A stretch of 64,000 bases of DNA from Hydrogenophaga sp. 2FB (GCF_005503365.1 NZ_SCML01000022.1:35618-99617), one strand, 5' to 3'. Shown: positions 33,583 to 43,213, counted from the first letter of the stretch. Notes: generated by a model not told the origin, from the letters alone. A program made the numbers and translations.

Positions 33583-34482
33583 ATGACACCCATCACCGGC
33601 AGCATCGTGGCCCTGGTCACGCCCATGCATGAAGACGGCAGCGTTGACTACCCCACGCTGCGCAAGCTGATCGACTGGCACATCACCGAAGGCACCGACT
33701 GCATCGGCGTGGTCGGCACCACGGGCGAATCGCCCACGGTCAACGTCGAAGAGCACTGCGAAATCATCCGCGTCTCGGTCGAGCAGGCCAAAACGCATGG
33801 CGCCAAGCGCGTGCCCATCATGGCCGGCTGCGGCGCCAACTCCACCGCCGAGGCGATCGAACTCGCGCGCTTCGCGCAAAGCGTGGGCGCCGACTGCCAG
33901 TTGCAGGTCGTGCCCTACTACAACAAGCCCACGCAAGAGGGCCAGTACCAGCACTTCAAGGCCATCGCCGAAGCCGTGGGCGATCTGCCCACCGTGCTGT
34001 ACAACGTACCGGGCCGCACCGTGGCCGACATGGCGCACGACACCGTGCTGCGCCTGGCGCAAGTGCCCGGCATCGTCGGCATCAAGGAAGCCACCGGCAA
34101 CATCGAGCGCGCGCAATGGCTCATTCGCGACGTGCCCAAAGGCTTCTCGGTCTACTCGGGTGACGACCCCACCGCCGTGGCGCTCATGCTGTGCGGCGGT
34201 CAGGGCAACATCAGCGTCACCGCCAACATTGCGCCGCGCCTCATGCACGAGCTGTGCGTGGCCGCGATCGCGGGCGACGTGAAGCGTGCGATGGCCATTC
34301 AGTACCAGTTGATGCCGGTGCACAAGAACCTGTTTGTCGAAGCCAATCCGATCCCGCTCAAGTGGGCCATGGCCCGCCTGGGTCTGTGCAACGAGACCAT
34401 GCGCCTGCCCATGACACCGATGACGCGCTCCCTGGCGCCCACGGTGGAAGGCGCGCTGCGCGCCAGTGGCCTGCTCTCCTGA
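33583..34482 (+). CDS. dapA: 4-hydroxy-tetrahydrodipicolinate synthase
   Basis: First enzyme of the lysine/diaminopimelate branch: condenses pyruvate with aspartate semialdehyde. 299 residues. The Schiff-base lysine is Lys168 in [11 protein letters not shown], the proton-relay Tyr140 lies in VLYNVPGRT with Arg145, and Thr46/Thr47 lie in GTTGES, all at the canonical places. The C-terminal tail is normal. It is followed directly by bamC, a gene order found in many proteobacteria, and the two are probably co-transcribed (57-base gap). Assignment is firm and separable from the divergent DHDPS-family gene at 52.8 kb, which lacks the Tyr. Confidence 0.95.
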   Translation: MTPITGSIVALVTPMHEDGSVDYPTLRKLIDWHITEGTDCIGVVGTTGESPTVNVEEHCEIIRVSVEQAKTHGAKRVPIMAGCGANSTAEAIELARFAQSVGADCQLQVVPYYNKPTQEGQYQHFKAIAEAVGDLPTVLYNVPGRTVADMAHDTVLRLAQVPGIVGIKEATGNIERAQWLIRDVPKGFSVYSGDDPTAVALMLCGGQGNISVTANIAPRLMHELCVAAIAGDVKRAMAIQYQLMPVHKNLFVEANPIPLKWAMARLGLCNETMRLPMTPMTRSLAPTVEGALRASGLLS

Positions 34483-34539
34483 CGCGATCCTCCTGCGTTG
34501 TTCCGCAACCGATCCCCGTTTCCAACGAGCCCCCTACAC

Positions 34540-35646
34540 ATGTCCATTCGCCACCCGATCCCGACCTTGACCCGAATCGGCCTGTTGGCCATCGCGACCG
34601 TTCTCGCAACGGGCTGCTCGCTCCTGCAAGAGGACAAGATCGACTACAAGAGCGCCAAGCGTGGCAGCACGCTGGAAGTGCCGCCCGACCTGACGCAGCT
34701 CACCCGCGACTCGCGCTACAACGTGCCGGGCGGCGTGGTGACGGCCAGTGGTTACCAGAGCAGCACGCCGGCGCAAGCCACGGCCGCCAGCACCGCGGCC
34801 GTGAGCATGGGCGACGTGCGCATCGAACGCGCGGGCAACCAGCGCTGGCTGGTGGTCGACCGCCCGGCCGACAAACTGTGGAGCCCGCTGCGCGACTTCT
34901 GGCAAGAGAACGGCTTCCTGCTCGACATCGACCAGGAAGCCCTGGGCATCATGGAAACCGATTGGGCCGAGAACCGCGCCAAGCTGCCGCAGGATTTCAT
35001 CCGCTCCACCATCGGCAAGGTGTTCGACAGCCTGTACTCCACCGGTGAGCGCGACCGCTTCCGCACGCGCCTGGAACGCACCGCCAATGGCGGCACCGAG
35101 ATCTACATCAGCCATCGCGGCATGGTCGAGGTGTATTCCAACAAGGACAAGGACCAGACCGTGTGGCAGCCCCGTCCGGCCGACGTGGAACTGGAAACCG
35201 AATTCCTGCGCCGCCTGATGGTGAAGCTGGGCGTGACCGAAGCCCAGGCGCAGGCCGTGGCCGCGAGCACGCCGGTGCAGGCGGCAGCGCGCGTGACCCA
35301 GGTGAACAACGCACCGGTGGTGCTGTTCGACGACAACTTCGACCGCGCCTGGCGCCGCGTGGGCCTCTCGCTGGACCGCACCGGCTTCACCGTCGAAGAC
35401 CGCGACCGCAGCAAGGGCCTGTACTTCGTGCGTTACATCGAACCGGTGATGGACGTCAAGCAGCCGGGCTTCTTCGCCAAGATGTTTGGCGCGTCCAAGA
35501 CCGAGGCCAGCACCGAGCGCTACCGCGTCTCGGTGACCAGCGTCGACAACAAGACCACGGTGGCGGTGCTCGACAACCAGGGCAAGCCCGATGGCTCGGC
35601 CGCCGCGCAGCGCATTGCCAAGTTGCTGGCGGAAGACCTCAAGTAA
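34540..35646 (+). CDS. bamC: Outer membrane assembly lipoprotein BamC
   Basis: Lipoprotein subunit of the Bam complex that inserts beta-barrel proteins in the outer membrane. 368 residues. The signal ends in lipobox LATGC. The mature N-terminus DKIDYKSAKRGSTLEVPPDLTQL is the extended segment that binds BamD; two helix-grip domains follow, VRIERAGNQRWLVVDRPADKLWSPLRDFWQENGF and a second one near DDNFDRAWRRVGLSLDRTGFTVEDRDRSKGLYFVRY. ATG 34540 is preceded by no strong ribosome site. It follows dapA and ends at a strong terminator. Confidence 0.92.
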   Translation: MSIRHPIPTLTRIGLLAIATVLATGCSLLQEDKIDYKSAKRGSTLEVPPDLTQLTRDSRYNVPGGVVTASGYQSSTPAQATAASTAAVSMGDVRIERAGNQRWLVVDRPADKLWSPLRDFWQENGFLLDIDQEALGIMETDWAENRAKLPQDFIRSTIGKVFDSLYSTGERDRFRTRLERTANGGTEIYISHRGMVEVYSNKDKDQTVWQPRPADVELETEFLRRLMVKLGVTEAQAQAVAASTPVQAAARVTQVNNAPVVLFDDNFDRAWRRVGLSLDRTGFTVEDRDRSKGLYFVRYIEPVMDVKQPGFFAKMFGASKTEASTERYRVSVTSVDNKTTVAVLDNQGKPDGSAAAQRIAKLLAEDLK

Positions 35647-35676
35647 CGAGGCCTGCGGGCGGCGCGCCGCCCAATG

Positions 35677-35708
35677 AAAAAAGCCACCGGAACCCGGTGG
35701 CTTTTTTT
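35677..35708. terminator. Bidirectional rho-independent terminator
   Basis: Perfect 8-base stem GCCACCGG/CCGGTGGC (35683-35690 and 35694-35701) with a three-base loop, an A run before it and seven T after it. It serves bamC on the plus strand and the Ala-rich lipoprotein gene on the minus strand. Confidence 0.9.
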
Positions 35709-35736
35709 GTGGCCCGCGAGGGGCCTGTTCACCCGA

Positions 35737-36114
35737 CTATTGGGCCTTGGGGGCTGGCGTCACGGCGGCCTTGGTGGCATCAGCAGCCTTTTCAGCGGTG
35801 GCCTTGGCCTTGTCGGCCGCTTCCTTGGCGGCGTCCACGGTCGCAGCACCGGCTGCCTTGGCGGCATCAACAGTGGCTGCACCAGCTTCCTTGGCAGCGT
35901 CTGCGGTCGCAGCGCCGGCTTCCTTGGCGGCGTCCACGGCCGATGCACCCGCGGCCTTCGCGGACTCGGCAGCGCCGGCCATTGATGGTGCGGCTGGCTC
36001 AGCAGCAGGTGCGGCAGCCGGTGCCGGTGCGGCCACGGGTGCTTCTTCCTTCTTGCCGCAAGCGGTCAGGGCGATGGCCGCGAGCACGGCGGTGAGAAGA
36101 ATGGTTTTTTTCAT
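35737..36114 (-). CDS. Ala/Lys-rich repeat lipoprotein
   Basis: Small lipoprotein, 125 residues. Signal MKKTILLTAVLAAIAL with lipobox LTAC, then a Pro/Ala linker (residues 25-45), then six consecutive 11-residue units of the type AGAATVDAAKE (about residues 54-119). This hendecad pattern predicts a long amphipathic helix, as in LEA-like or murein-lipoprotein-type proteins. A ribosome site GGAGG (36123-36127 area) precedes the ATG. It is convergent with bamC across the terminator. Such proteins are common in Burkholderiales and have no known function; a stress or envelope role is a guess. Confidence 0.75.
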   Translation of the reverse strand: MKKTILLTAVLAAIALTACGKKEEAPVAAPAPAAAPAAEPAAPSMAGAAESAKAAGASAVDAAKEAGAATADAAKEAGAATVDAAKAAGAATVDAAKEAADKAKATAEKAADATKAAVTPAPKAQ

Positions 36115-36254
36115 GATGTGCGCCTCCAGGCAGGGTGTTGTTGAACGGTTTTTGTGAACGGAATGGATATCCCTCCGGTCCGCGGGGATGATATCCCCCC
36201 CAAAATGGTGCGGCGCGGCCCCACAACGATGCCCCTGGCCCGCTTGGGGTCAGC

Positions 36255-36761
36255 TCACAAGCCCAGCGTTGACGCGGGAAAGGCCGGAGTGGCCCGGTGC
36301 CACCACTGCTGCACCTGCTCCTGCAAGGCCACGCGCCGCTCGGCGCTGCGGCTGGCCACCAGGGTGCAACGCAGGGTGTCCATCCGCTGCAGCGTCCAGG
36401 CGGGCGACCACAGAACGCTGGGCAGGTCGTCCGCCGATGCGCTGGGACACGCCTGGGCTTCGACCAGGTGTGACCAGGTCACGCGCCACTGCACGAAACG
36501 GGGGTGCTGCTGGCGCAGCACGCCGTACTCGCGCGCCAGCAGCTGCAAGGAACGGCCTCGGGCAGACCAGGCGTTGAGCGAGGCCACGACCTCGCGCTCG
36601 CCGAGCGGCCAGTCGGCGAAGTCGGCATCGCACAGCACGAGGCGCGGCCACCCTTCCCGCGCCGCGGTGGCGATGGCCTGGCGCACCAGATCGGCGAACA
36701 GCTGGCGGCCCGAGAGCCGGCCTTCGGGCAAGGCGTCGATGGCGTGGGATTCTTCGGTCAT
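36255..36761 (-). CDS. Conserved hypothetical protein next to roxA
   Basis: Protein of 168 residues without a domain I can name. A strong ribosome site AGGAGG lies six bases before ATG 36761, so the gene is well supported. It contains LVLCDADFADWPLGEREVVASLNAW and LQLLAREYGVLRQQHPRFVQWRVTWSHLVEAQACP, a layout seen in the DUF7931-like (phospholipase-D-related fold) class of betaproteobacterial proteins, but catalytic HKD motifs are not visible. It follows the ribosomal oxygenase gene by 53 bases on the same strand and is probably co-transcribed. Function unknown. Confidence 0.7.
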   Translation of the reverse strand: MTEESHAIDALPEGRLSGRQLFADLVRQAIATAAREGWPRLVLCDADFADWPLGEREVVASLNAWSARGRSLQLLAREYGVLRQQHPRFVQWRVTWSHLVEAQACPSASADDLPSVLWSPAWTLQRMDTLRCTLVASRSAERRVALQEQVQQWWHRATPAFPASTLGL

Positions 36762-36814
36762 GCAAGCCTCCTGCGCGACGGACACATGGGCAACCGCGGC
36801 GTGCGCGCCCGGGT

Positions 36815-37978
36815 TCAGTCCGGCTCGACCCGGTGCAGCCAACCGGCGTCGAACCAGTCCTGCAACAAGGCTTGCGCACCCTCGCTGGCGCGCACCACCT
36901 GGCGCTGGCCCAGGCAGCGGTGGTCGGCCAGTGCGCGCATGAGGCGCGCGTCGGCGCCGCCGGCACGAAAGCTCTCGCCATTGATGAACACGTGCCGATC
37001 GTCGTACATCATGCGCGTGCGCCGGTCGAGCCGCAAGGCGCCGGGCACCCAGTCGGCCTCGGCTTCGTCGAACCACACACGGGGCTTGGGCTCGGTCATC
37101 ACCTCGCCCAGCGCGCAGGCCAGGGAGGCACGCTCGGCCAGCAGGCGCTGCAGCGCATCCACCGCGAAGGCTTCGAGCGCGGCGGGCATCGCGGCCGGGT
37201 TTGCGGTGGCGGGCTGCTGCGGATCGCGGTACAGCGTGTTGTCTTCGAGTTCGTCGGCCATGCGCTGCAGCAACTCGCCCGCCAGGCCGCCGCGTTGCGG
37301 CGCGCGAAAACCGATGGAGTACGTGGAGCAATCGCCCCCCACCGCATCACCGTCGTGCGCCCACTTCGGCGGCAGGTAGAGCATGTCTCCGGGGTTGAGC
37401 ACGTGCTCCTCCTCGGGCTCGAAACGGCTGAGGATTTTCAATGGCACGCCGGGCTGCAGTGACAAGTCGTGCTGGCGACCGATGCGCCAGCGCCGCTGAC
37501 CCGTGGCCTGCAGCAGGAACACGTCATAGCTGTCGAAGTGCGGGCCCACGCCGCCCCCTTCGCTGGCCCAGGAGATCATCAGGTCATCCAGGCGCGCGTC
37601 GGGCACGAAACGAAAGCGTTGCAACAGCGCGTGCGCCGCGTCGAGGTGCTGGTCCACGCCCTGCACGAGCAAGGTCCAGCCGGTTTGCTTGAGCGGCGGC
37701 AGTTGTGTCTTGGCCAGCGGACCTGGCTTGAGCGTCCAACCCTGCGGCTGGCGCACGATCAGGCGCGATTCCACCGCTTCGTCGGCGGCCATCTCGAACA
37801 GTTGCTGGCGGCTCAACAACGGCGCAAAACCCGGGATGGCGGCGCGGATCAGCAGCGGCTTTTTCTGCCAGTGCCGGCGCATGAACTGCGCGGGACTCAA
37901 ACCCCCAAGCAAGGCGTTGGGGGCGTCTGGCGCGGGCAACGCGGGGATCGGTGGTGTGTTGGTGCGGGCTTGGGGCAT
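36815..37978 (-). CDS. roxA: Ribosomal oxygenase (L16 arginine hydroxylase, RoxA/YcfD)
   Basis: 2-oxoglutarate/Fe(II) JmjC-type dioxygenase that hydroxylates ribosomal protein L16 in E. coli. 387 residues. The cupin core has the iron triad His147, Asp149 (GPHFDSYDVFLLQ) and His208 (PPKWAHDG). The N-terminal FMRRHWQKKPLLIRAAIPGF is the family signature, and the C-terminal winged-helix part follows (DWFDAGWLHRVEPD). The start ATG 37978 lies only 14 bases from the divergent SlyD-like ATG, and no ribosome site precedes it. Confidence 0.9.
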   Translation of the reverse strand: MPQARTNTPPIPALPAPDAPNALLGGLSPAQFMRRHWQKKPLLIRAAIPGFAPLLSRQQLFEMAADEAVESRLIVRQPQGWTLKPGPLAKTQLPPLKQTGWTLLVQGVDQHLDAAHALLQRFRFVPDARLDDLMISWASEGGGVGPHFDSYDVFLLQATGQRRWRIGRQHDLSLQPGVPLKILSRFEPEEEHVLNPGDMLYLPPKWAHDGDAVGGDCSTYSIGFRAPQRGGLAGELLQRMADELEDNTLYRDPQQPATANPAAMPAALEAFAVDALQRLLAERASLACALGEVMTEPKPRVWFDEAEADWVPGALRLDRRTRMMYDDRHVFINGESFRAGGADARLMRALADHRCLGQRQVVRASEGAQALLQDWFDAGWLHRVEPD

Positions 37979-37980
37979 GT

Positions 37981-37990
37981 GACAATTGTC
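37981..37990. promoter_or_regulatory. Palindrome supplying -10 elements to two divergent start codons
   Basis: GACAATTGTC is a perfect 10-base palindrome. It provides GACAAT as a -10-like hexamer to both strands (37981-37986 plus, 37990-37985 minus). Each lies exactly six bases before an ATG, 37993 (slyD-like) and 37978 (roxA), so transcription could start on both start codons. A TTGGTG at 37959-37964, 16 bases upstream, is a weak -35 for the plus strand. Confidence 0.45.
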
Positions 37991-37992
37991 GG

Positions 37993-38544
37993 ATGAAAAT
38001 CAACCAACAATGCGTGGTGGCGCTGACCTGGACATTGAAGGACACGCTGGGCGAAGAGCTCGACGTGCTCGAAGAGCCGGTGGAGTTCCTGGTGGGCGGC
38101 ACCGACCTGCTGGCCAAAATCGAAGAGGCACTGCTGCACCACTCGGCGGGCGACACGGTCGACCTGCAGCTCGAGCCCGTCGATGCCTTCGGCGACTACG
38201 ACGACCGCCTGCTGTTTCTGGAGCCCCGCCACCTTTTCCCCGACGACATCGAGGAAGGCATGGGCTTCGAGGGCCTGCCTCCGGGCAGCAATCCCGCGGC
38301 ACCACAAGACCGCCTGTACTTCATCAGCGACATCTACCCCGACCATGTGGTGCTCGATGGCAACCACCCGCTGGCCGGCATCGCGCTGCGCATCCAGCTG
38401 AAGGTGCATGCGGTGCGCGAAGCGCGCGAAGACGAAGTGGGCAAGGGCACGCTGGGCACCGGCTTCTTCCGCATGCACGTGGACGCACCCGACGAACTGC
38501 AAGGCCCGGGCATCGACCCGCCCGGCCCTCGCACCCTTCACTGA
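37993..38544 (+). CDS. SlyD-like FKBP-type peptidyl-prolyl isomerase
   Basis: Peptidyl-prolyl cis-trans isomerase of the SlyD/FkpB class, 183 residues. It has the FKBP fold split by an IF (insert-in-flap) chaperone domain: VEFLVGGTDLLAKIEEALLHHSAGDTVDLQLEP, then DAFGDYDDRLLFLEPRHLFPDDIEEGMGFE and IYPDHVVLDGNHPLAG IALR, which matches the SlyD DGNHPLAG motif. It lacks the His-rich tail of E. coli SlyD, so metal storage is unlikely. The start is ATG 37993 and there is no ribosome site in front, consistent with a leaderless message. It converges with dut, stops 9 bases apart. Confidence 0.85.
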   Translation: MKINQQCVVALTWTLKDTLGEELDVLEEPVEFLVGGTDLLAKIEEALLHHSAGDTVDLQLEPVDAFGDYDDRLLFLEPRHLFPDDIEEGMGFEGLPPGSNPAAPQDRLYFISDIYPDHVVLDGNHPLAGIALRIQLKVHAVREAREDEVGKGTLGTGFFRMHVDAPDELQGPGIDPPGPRTLH

Positions 38545-38553
38545 AGCATAGGT

Positions 38554-39003
38554 TCAGCCGCGGCCCGTCGAGCCGTAGCCGCCAGCGCCGCGCTCGCTCT
38601 CCGCAGCGAAATCGTTCACCACATTGAACCGTGCCTGCACCACCGGCACGATCACCATCTGCGCGATGCGCTCCATGGGTTCGATGGTGAAGGGCACGTC
38701 GCTGCGGTTCCACGCGCTCACCATGAGCTGGCCCTGGTAGTCGCTGTCGATCAGACCGACCAGGTTGCCCAGCACGATGCCGTGTTTGTGGCCCAGACCC
38801 GAGCGCGGCAGGATCATGGCGGCGTAGCCAGGATCGGCCAGGTGAATGGCCATGCCGGTGGGCACCAGTTGCCAGGCGTTGGGCGCGAGGGTCAAGGGGG
38901 CGTCCAGGCAGGCGCGCAGATCGAGTCCGGCGCTGCCGGGCGTGGCGTAACTGGGAAGCTGATCGGCGATGCGCGGATCCAGCACTTTCACATCGATGTG
39001 CAT
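38554..39003 (-). CDS. dut: dUTP diphosphatase
   Basis: Hydrolyses dUTP to dUMP, keeping uracil out of DNA. 149 residues, trimeric class. All five family motifs are present in order: AGLDLRA (1), PRSGLG (2), [17 protein letters not shown] (3, with catalytic Asp), RIAQMVIVP (4), and the C-terminal [12 protein letters not shown] (5, arm over the active site). Start ATG 39003. A terminator for the TRAP receptor gene lies just upstream, so dut has its own promoter; a TAGAAT-like element is found ahead of it. Confidence 0.95.
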   Translation of the reverse strand: MHIDVKVLDPRIADQLPSYATPGSAGLDLRACLDAPLTLAPNAWQLVPTGMAIHLADPGYAAMILPRSGLGHKHGIVLGNLVGLIDSDYQGQLMVSAWNRSDVPFTIEPMERIAQMVIVPVVQARFNVVNDFAAESERGAGGYGSTGRG

Positions 39004-39047
39004 TCGAAGAGGCTCCAGGGGAAGAAGCGATGGATTCTAGGGCGTAG

Positions 39048-39076
39048 AAAAAAACAAACCCCGCCGAAGCGGGGTT
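39048..39076 (-). terminator. Rho-independent terminator of the TRAP receptor gene
   Basis: Eight-base perfect stem AACCCCGC/GCGGGGTT (39057-39064 and 39069-39076) around a CGAA loop, with a run of U in the minus-strand RNA (A run 39048-39054). It lies 24 bases after the dctP-like stop. Confidence 0.88.
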
Positions 39077-39099
39077 CGTGTTGACCGCCAGGGACTCGC

Positions 39100-40179
39100 T
39101 CAGAGCTTGGCGCGTTGCATGTAGTTGTCGAACTGCGCTTCGGTGAAACGGAACCAGAGGTTCTGGTCCTTGCGGAAGTTCGAGTAGTCGGCGTAGATTT
39201 TCTTCCACTTGGGGTTGCTGGCGCTGTTCTCGTCGTACACCGCCATGGATTCCTTGAACGCCGCGTCCATCACGGCCTTGGGGAAGGCCAGCACCTTGGT
39301 GCCCGAGGCCACCAGTTGCTTGAGGGCCGCCGGGTTGAGCGCATCGTATTTCGCCTGCATGGTCGTGTGGGCCACCGCGGCCGCACTTTCCACGATCGCC
39401 TTGTTTTCGCTCGACAGGCTGTTGTACGCCTTGTTGTTGACGTACAGCGAGAGCTGCGGACCACCTTCCCACCAACCCGGGTAGTAGTAGTAAGGCGCGA
39501 CCTTGTTGAAGCCCAGCTTCTGGTCGTCATACGGTCCGACCCATTCGCTGGCGTCGATGGTGCCCTTTTCAAGCGCCTGGTAGATCTCGCCGCCGGGGAT
39601 GTTCTGCGGCACACCGCCCATGCGCGTGAACACCTTGCCGGCAAAGCCACCAATGCGCATCTTCATGCCCTTGATGTCGTTGAGTGTCTTGATTTCCTTG
39701 CGGTACCAGCCACCCATCTGGGCACCGGTATTGCCCATGGGGAAGTTCACGATGTTGTAGCCGGCGTAGAACTCACGGAACAGCTTCATGCCGTTGCCCT
39801 CATACATCCACGCCGTCATCTGGCGGCTGTTGAGGCCGAAGGGAATGGCGCAGTCCAGCGCAAAGGTGTCGTCCTTGCCGAAGAAGTAGTAGGGCGCGGT
39901 GTGCGCGCACTCCACGGTGCCGTCCTGCACACCATCGACGACGCCGAACGCGGGCATGATTTCACCCCCCGCATGCACGGTGATCGAGAACTTGCCGCCG
40001 GACATTTCGTTGACCTTCTTCGAAAACACGTCGGCAGCACCAAAGATGGTGTCGAGTGCCTTGGGGAAGCTCGAGGCCAGTCGCCAGCGGATGGCAGCCT
40101 GGGCGTGCACGGCAGGCGCTGCGCCTGCGGCCAGCACGCCAGCGATGCCGGCGTGCTTGATGAGAGAACGACGATCCAT
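39100..40179 (-). CDS. TRAP transporter substrate-binding protein (DctP/TakP-like)
   Basis: Periplasmic receptor of a tripartite ATP-independent transporter, 359 residues. It begins MDRRSLIKHAGIAGVLAAGAAPAVHAQ, a Tat-type leader (RRS) with cleavage after AHA/VHAQ. The mature protein has the DctP fold: WRLASSFPKALDTIFGAADVF, GGEIMPAFGVVDGVQDGTVE, and the region YYYYPGWWEGGPQLSLYVN, as in the TakP group that binds alpha-keto acids or lactate-type ligands. A CGGAG lies upstream of the ATG at 40179. The membrane subunits DctQ and DctM are not in the window, so it is an orphan receptor here. Confidence 0.85.
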   Translation of the reverse strand: MDRRSLIKHAGIAGVLAAGAAPAVHAQAAIRWRLASSFPKALDTIFGAADVFSKKVNEMSGGKFSITVHAGGEIMPAFGVVDGVQDGTVECAHTAPYYFFGKDDTFALDCAIPFGLNSRQMTAWMYEGNGMKLFREFYAGYNIVNFPMGNTGAQMGGWYRKEIKTLNDIKGMKMRIGGFAGKVFTRMGGVPQNIPGGEIYQALEKGTIDASEWVGPYDDQKLGFNKVAPYYYYPGWWEGGPQLSLYVNNKAYNSLSSENKAIVESAAAVAHTTMQAKYDALNPAALKQLVASGTKVLAFPKAVMDAAFKESMAVYDENSASNPKWKKIYADYSNFRKDQNLWFRFTEAQFDNYMQRAKL

Positions 40180-40366
40180 TTTGATAACTCCGTGGTTGGT
40201 ATAGGCATACACCCGGCCCACCAGAAGCAAGCCGGGGACTTCACAGTCCGACGGAATTTTAGGAATCGCCTTTAGAGGGAACTCAGGGGTTTTCCCTCGA
40301 AAAGACGCTCAGGGGGGCGAGCGTTCAGCCTCTTGCAAGCTTCGCCACTGGAGAGGCAAATGGGGC

Positions 40367-42283
40367 TCAAACCACCCGTTTGAGCGTGGGCGAGGCCTGC
40401 AGAAGCGCGCCAAAACGGGCACGCACCGAGGCCTCGATACCGGCCGCATCCAGGCCTTCCAGCCCCAGCAATTTGGCCGGGTCACCGTGCTCGATGAAGG
40501 TGTCGGGCAAGCCCAATTGCAGCACGGGCAACACCAGTCCTTCGGCCTGTAGCGCTTCCAGGACAGCGGCGCCCGCGCCACCCTGGACACAGCCTTCTTC
40601 GACCGTGACCAAGGCCTCGTGGGTCTGTGCCAGTTCGCGCAGCAGTTCCAGGTCCAGCGGTTTGACCCAGCGCATGTTGGCCACACTCGCGCCCAACGCC
40701 TCACCCGCCGCGAGCGCGGGTTGCAGCAGCGTGCCAAACGCCAGGATCGCCACACTGCTGCCTTTGCGACGGAGTTCACCACGGCCAAATGGCAGGCCTT
40801 CGAGGCTTGCGGGCTGCGCCACACCGGCCCCGGCACCGCGCGGATAACGCACCGCCACCGGGTGGTTTTGCTCGAACGCCGTGCTTAGCAGTTGCCGGCA
40901 CTCGGCCTCATCGGCCGGGCAGGCCACAGACATGTTGGGGATGCAGCGCAGGTACGCGATGTCGTACGCGCCTGCGTGGGTAGCGCCATCGGCCCCCACG
41001 ATGCCCGCGCGATCGAGCGCGAACACCACGGGCAGGTTCTGCAAGGCCACGTCGTGGATGAGCTGGTCGTAGGCACGTTGCAGGAAGGTGGAGTAGATCG
41101 CCACCACCGGTTTGAGGCCTTCGCAGGCCATGCCGGCGGCGAAGGTCACGGCGTGCTGCTCGGCGATGCCCACGTCAAAGTAACGCGCGGGGAAGCGGCG
41201 TTCGAACTCGACCATGCCCGAGCCTTCGCGCATGGCGGGCGTGATGCCGATCAGGCGCGGGTCGGCCTCGGCCATGTCGCACAGCCATTTGCCGAACACT
41301 TGGGTGAAAGTGGTCTTGGGGGGCGTGGCGGGTTTGGTCAGGCCCACCAAAGGGTCGAACACGCCGGGGCCGTGGTACGCGATGGGGTCGGCTTCCGCGA
41401 GCTTGTAGCCCTGCCCTTTCTTCGTGACCACGTGCAGGAACTGCGGGCCGCTGTCGGTGTCGAGCAGATGGCGGATGTTTTCCAGCGTGGGGATCAGCGA
41501 GTCGAGGTCGTGGCCATCGATCGGGCCGATGTAGTTGAAGCCGAACTTCTCGAACAAGGTGGCGGGGACCACCATGCCCTTGGCGTGTTCTTCCAGGCGC
41601 TTGGCGAGTTCGAACAGCGGCGGCGCGCCCTTGAGCACCTGCTTGCCCACGTTCTTCGCAGCGGCATAGAACTGCCCGCTCATGAGTTGCGCGAGATAGC
41701 GGTTGAGCGCGCCCACCGGTGGCGAGATCGACATGTCGTTGTCGTTCAGCACGACCAGCAGGCGGCCATCGGCCACGCCGGCGTTGTTCAGCGCTTCGAA
41801 GGCCATGCCCGCGGTCATCGCGCCGTCGCCGATGATGGCGACGGACTTGCGCTGCTCGCCCTTGATCTTGGACGCCAGTGCCATGCCGAGCGCGGCCGAG
41901 ATGCTGGTGGACGAGTGCGCGGTGCCGAAGGTGTCGTACTCGCTCTCGTCGCGGCGCGGGAAACCGCTGATGCCGCCGAACTGGCGCAGCGTGTTCATGC
42001 GATCGCGCCGGCCGGTGAGGATCTTGTGCGGGTAGGTCTGGTGGCCCACGTCCCAGACCAGGCGGTCCTCGGGCGTGTTGAACACGTAGTGCAGGGCCAC
42101 GGTGAGTTCGACCGTGCCCAGGTTGGAACTGAGGTGTCCGCCCGTGCGCGCCACGCTCTCCAGCAGGAAGGCCCGCAACTCGTCGGCCAGGGGTTTGAGC
42201 TGCGCGCGCGGCAGGCGGCGCATGTCGGCGGGCGAGTCAATGGACGACAACAGGGAACTCATGGGTGGCGTCGCTTGGGTCAT
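40367..42283 (-). CDS. dxs: 1-deoxy-D-xylulose-5-phosphate synthase
   Basis: First enzyme of the MEP isoprenoid pathway: pyruvate plus glyceraldehyde-3-phosphate to DXP. 638 residues, thiamine diphosphate-dependent. The ThDP motif is [20 protein letters not shown] with a metal-binding LNDNDMS; the N-terminal [39 protein letters not shown] and the transketolase central part [24 protein letters not shown] are typical. ATG 42283 or 42262 may be the start. It follows ispA by 24 bases in the conserved xseB-ispA-dxs order, all minus strand. Confidence 0.95.
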   Translation of the reverse strand: MTQATPPMSSLLSSIDSPADMRRLPRAQLKPLADELRAFLLESVARTGGHLSSNLGTVELTVALHYVFNTPEDRLVWDVGHQTYPHKILTGRRDRMNTLRQFGGISGFPRRDESEYDTFGTAHSSTSISAALGMALASKIKGEQRKSVAIIGDGAMTAGMAFEALNNAGVADGRLLVVLNDNDMSISPPVGALNRYLAQLMSGQFYAAAKNVGKQVLKGAPPLFELAKRLEEHAKGMVVPATLFEKFGFNYIGPIDGHDLDSLIPTLENIRHLLDTDSGPQFLHVVTKKGQGYKLAEADPIAYHGPGVFDPLVGLTKPATPPKTTFTQVFGKWLCDMAEADPRLIGITPAMREGSGMVEFERRFPARYFDVGIAEQHAVTFAAGMACEGLKPVVAIYSTFLQRAYDQLIHDVALQNLPVVFALDRAGIVGADGATHAGAYDIAYLRCIPNMSVACPADEAECRQLLSTAFEQNHPVAVRYPRGAGAGVAQPASLEGLPFGRGELRRKGSSVAILAFGTLLQPALAAGEALGASVANMRWVKPLDLELLRELAQTHEALVTVEEGCVQGGAGAAVLEALQAEGLVLPVLQLGLPDTFIEHGDPAKLLGLEGLDAAGIEASVRARFGALLQASPTLKRVV

Positions 42284-42307
42284 GGTGTTGCGGCCTTGTG
42301 TGGCCGG

Positions 42308-43213
42308 TCAGGATGCGCGCCGCCCCACCCAGTCGGCCAGGGCGTGCAGGGTGCGGGTGTGCGTGAGGCCGCTGCGGCGCAGGGCGTCATGGGCCTGGTC
42401 CAGCACGCGATCGGCATAGGCCTGGGCTTCGGCCAGGCCCATCAGGGAGACAAAAGTGGGCTTGTCTGCGGCGGCGTCCTTGCCGGCGGTCTTGCCCAGG
42501 GTAGCCGAGTCGGCGGTGACGTCCAGGATGTCGTCGACCACCTGGAACGCCAGGCCCACGCAGGCACCGTAGCGCGCGAGCATGGCCTGCGCTTCGGGCG
42601 AGGGGTTGCCGCTGGCCGCGCCCATGGTCACGCTGGCTTGCAGCAGGGCGCCGGTCTTGCGGCGGTGCATGGCTTCGAGCGAGGGCAAGTCGAGGGCCAC
42701 CCCCACGCTGGCCAGATCGACCGCCTGGCCGCCGGCCATGCCGTCGGCGCCGGCTGCGAGTGCGAGCAGGCGGCACAGGCGCGCGCACATGGCGTCGCCC
42801 ACACTGCTGTCACCGGGCACCAGCAGTTCGAAGGCCAGGGCCTGCAGGGCGTCGCCGGCCAGCAGGGCTTGCGCTTCGCCAAACTGCACGTGCACCGTGG
42901 GCTTGCCTCGGCGCAGCACGTCGTTGTCCATGCAGGGCATGTCGTCGTGCACCAGCGAGTACGCGTGGATGAGTTCCACCGCGCAGGCCGCGCGCATGGC
43001 GGCCTCGGCATGCCCCGCCACGGCTTCGCAAGTGGCCAGCACCAGCAGCGGGCGCAGCCGCTTGCCACCGTCGAGCACGGCGTAGCGCATGGCGTCGCCC
43101 AAGCCGGCGGGCGCGTCGGCGCGCACCCAGCGGTCGAGCGCGCGTTCGACCGCGTCCTGTTGCCCCTGGCGCCAGGTCACGAAGTCGAGGTCATGGGAGA
43201 GCACGGCGCTCAC
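42308..43213 (-). CDS. ispA: Farnesyl diphosphate synthase
   Basis: Condenses isopentenyl diphosphate units to farnesyl diphosphate. 301 residues. The two Asp-rich metal motifs are DDMPCMD (residues 90-96) and VVDDILD (about 227-233). The GGKRLRPLL near residue 50 and the KTGALLQA stretch are also typical of prenyl synthases. Start is the GTG at 43213, overlapping the xseB stop (GTGA), so translation is coupled. Provides precursors for quinones and lipid carriers. Confidence 0.93.
   Translation of the reverse strand: MSAVLSHDLDFVTWRQGQQDAVERALDRWVRADAPAGLGDAMRYAVLDGGKRLRPLLVLATCEAVAGHAEAAMRAACAVELIHAYSLVHDDMPCMDNDVLRRGKPTVHVQFGEAQALLAGDALQALAFELLVPGDSSVGDAMCARLCRLLALAAGADGMAGGQAVDLASVGVALDLPSLEAMHRRKTGALLQASVTMGAASGNPSPEAQAMLARYGACVGLAFQVVDDILDVTADSATLGKTAGKDAAADKPTFVSLMGLAEAQAYADRVLDQAHDALRRSGLTHTRTLHALADWVGRRAS

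Noticed and set aside
40270..40300. Inverted repeat GAGGGAA/TTCCCTC before dxs stop as terminator
   Set aside because: Stem of seven with no U tract in either orientation and it lies upstream of the dxs stop on the minus strand; not convincing.
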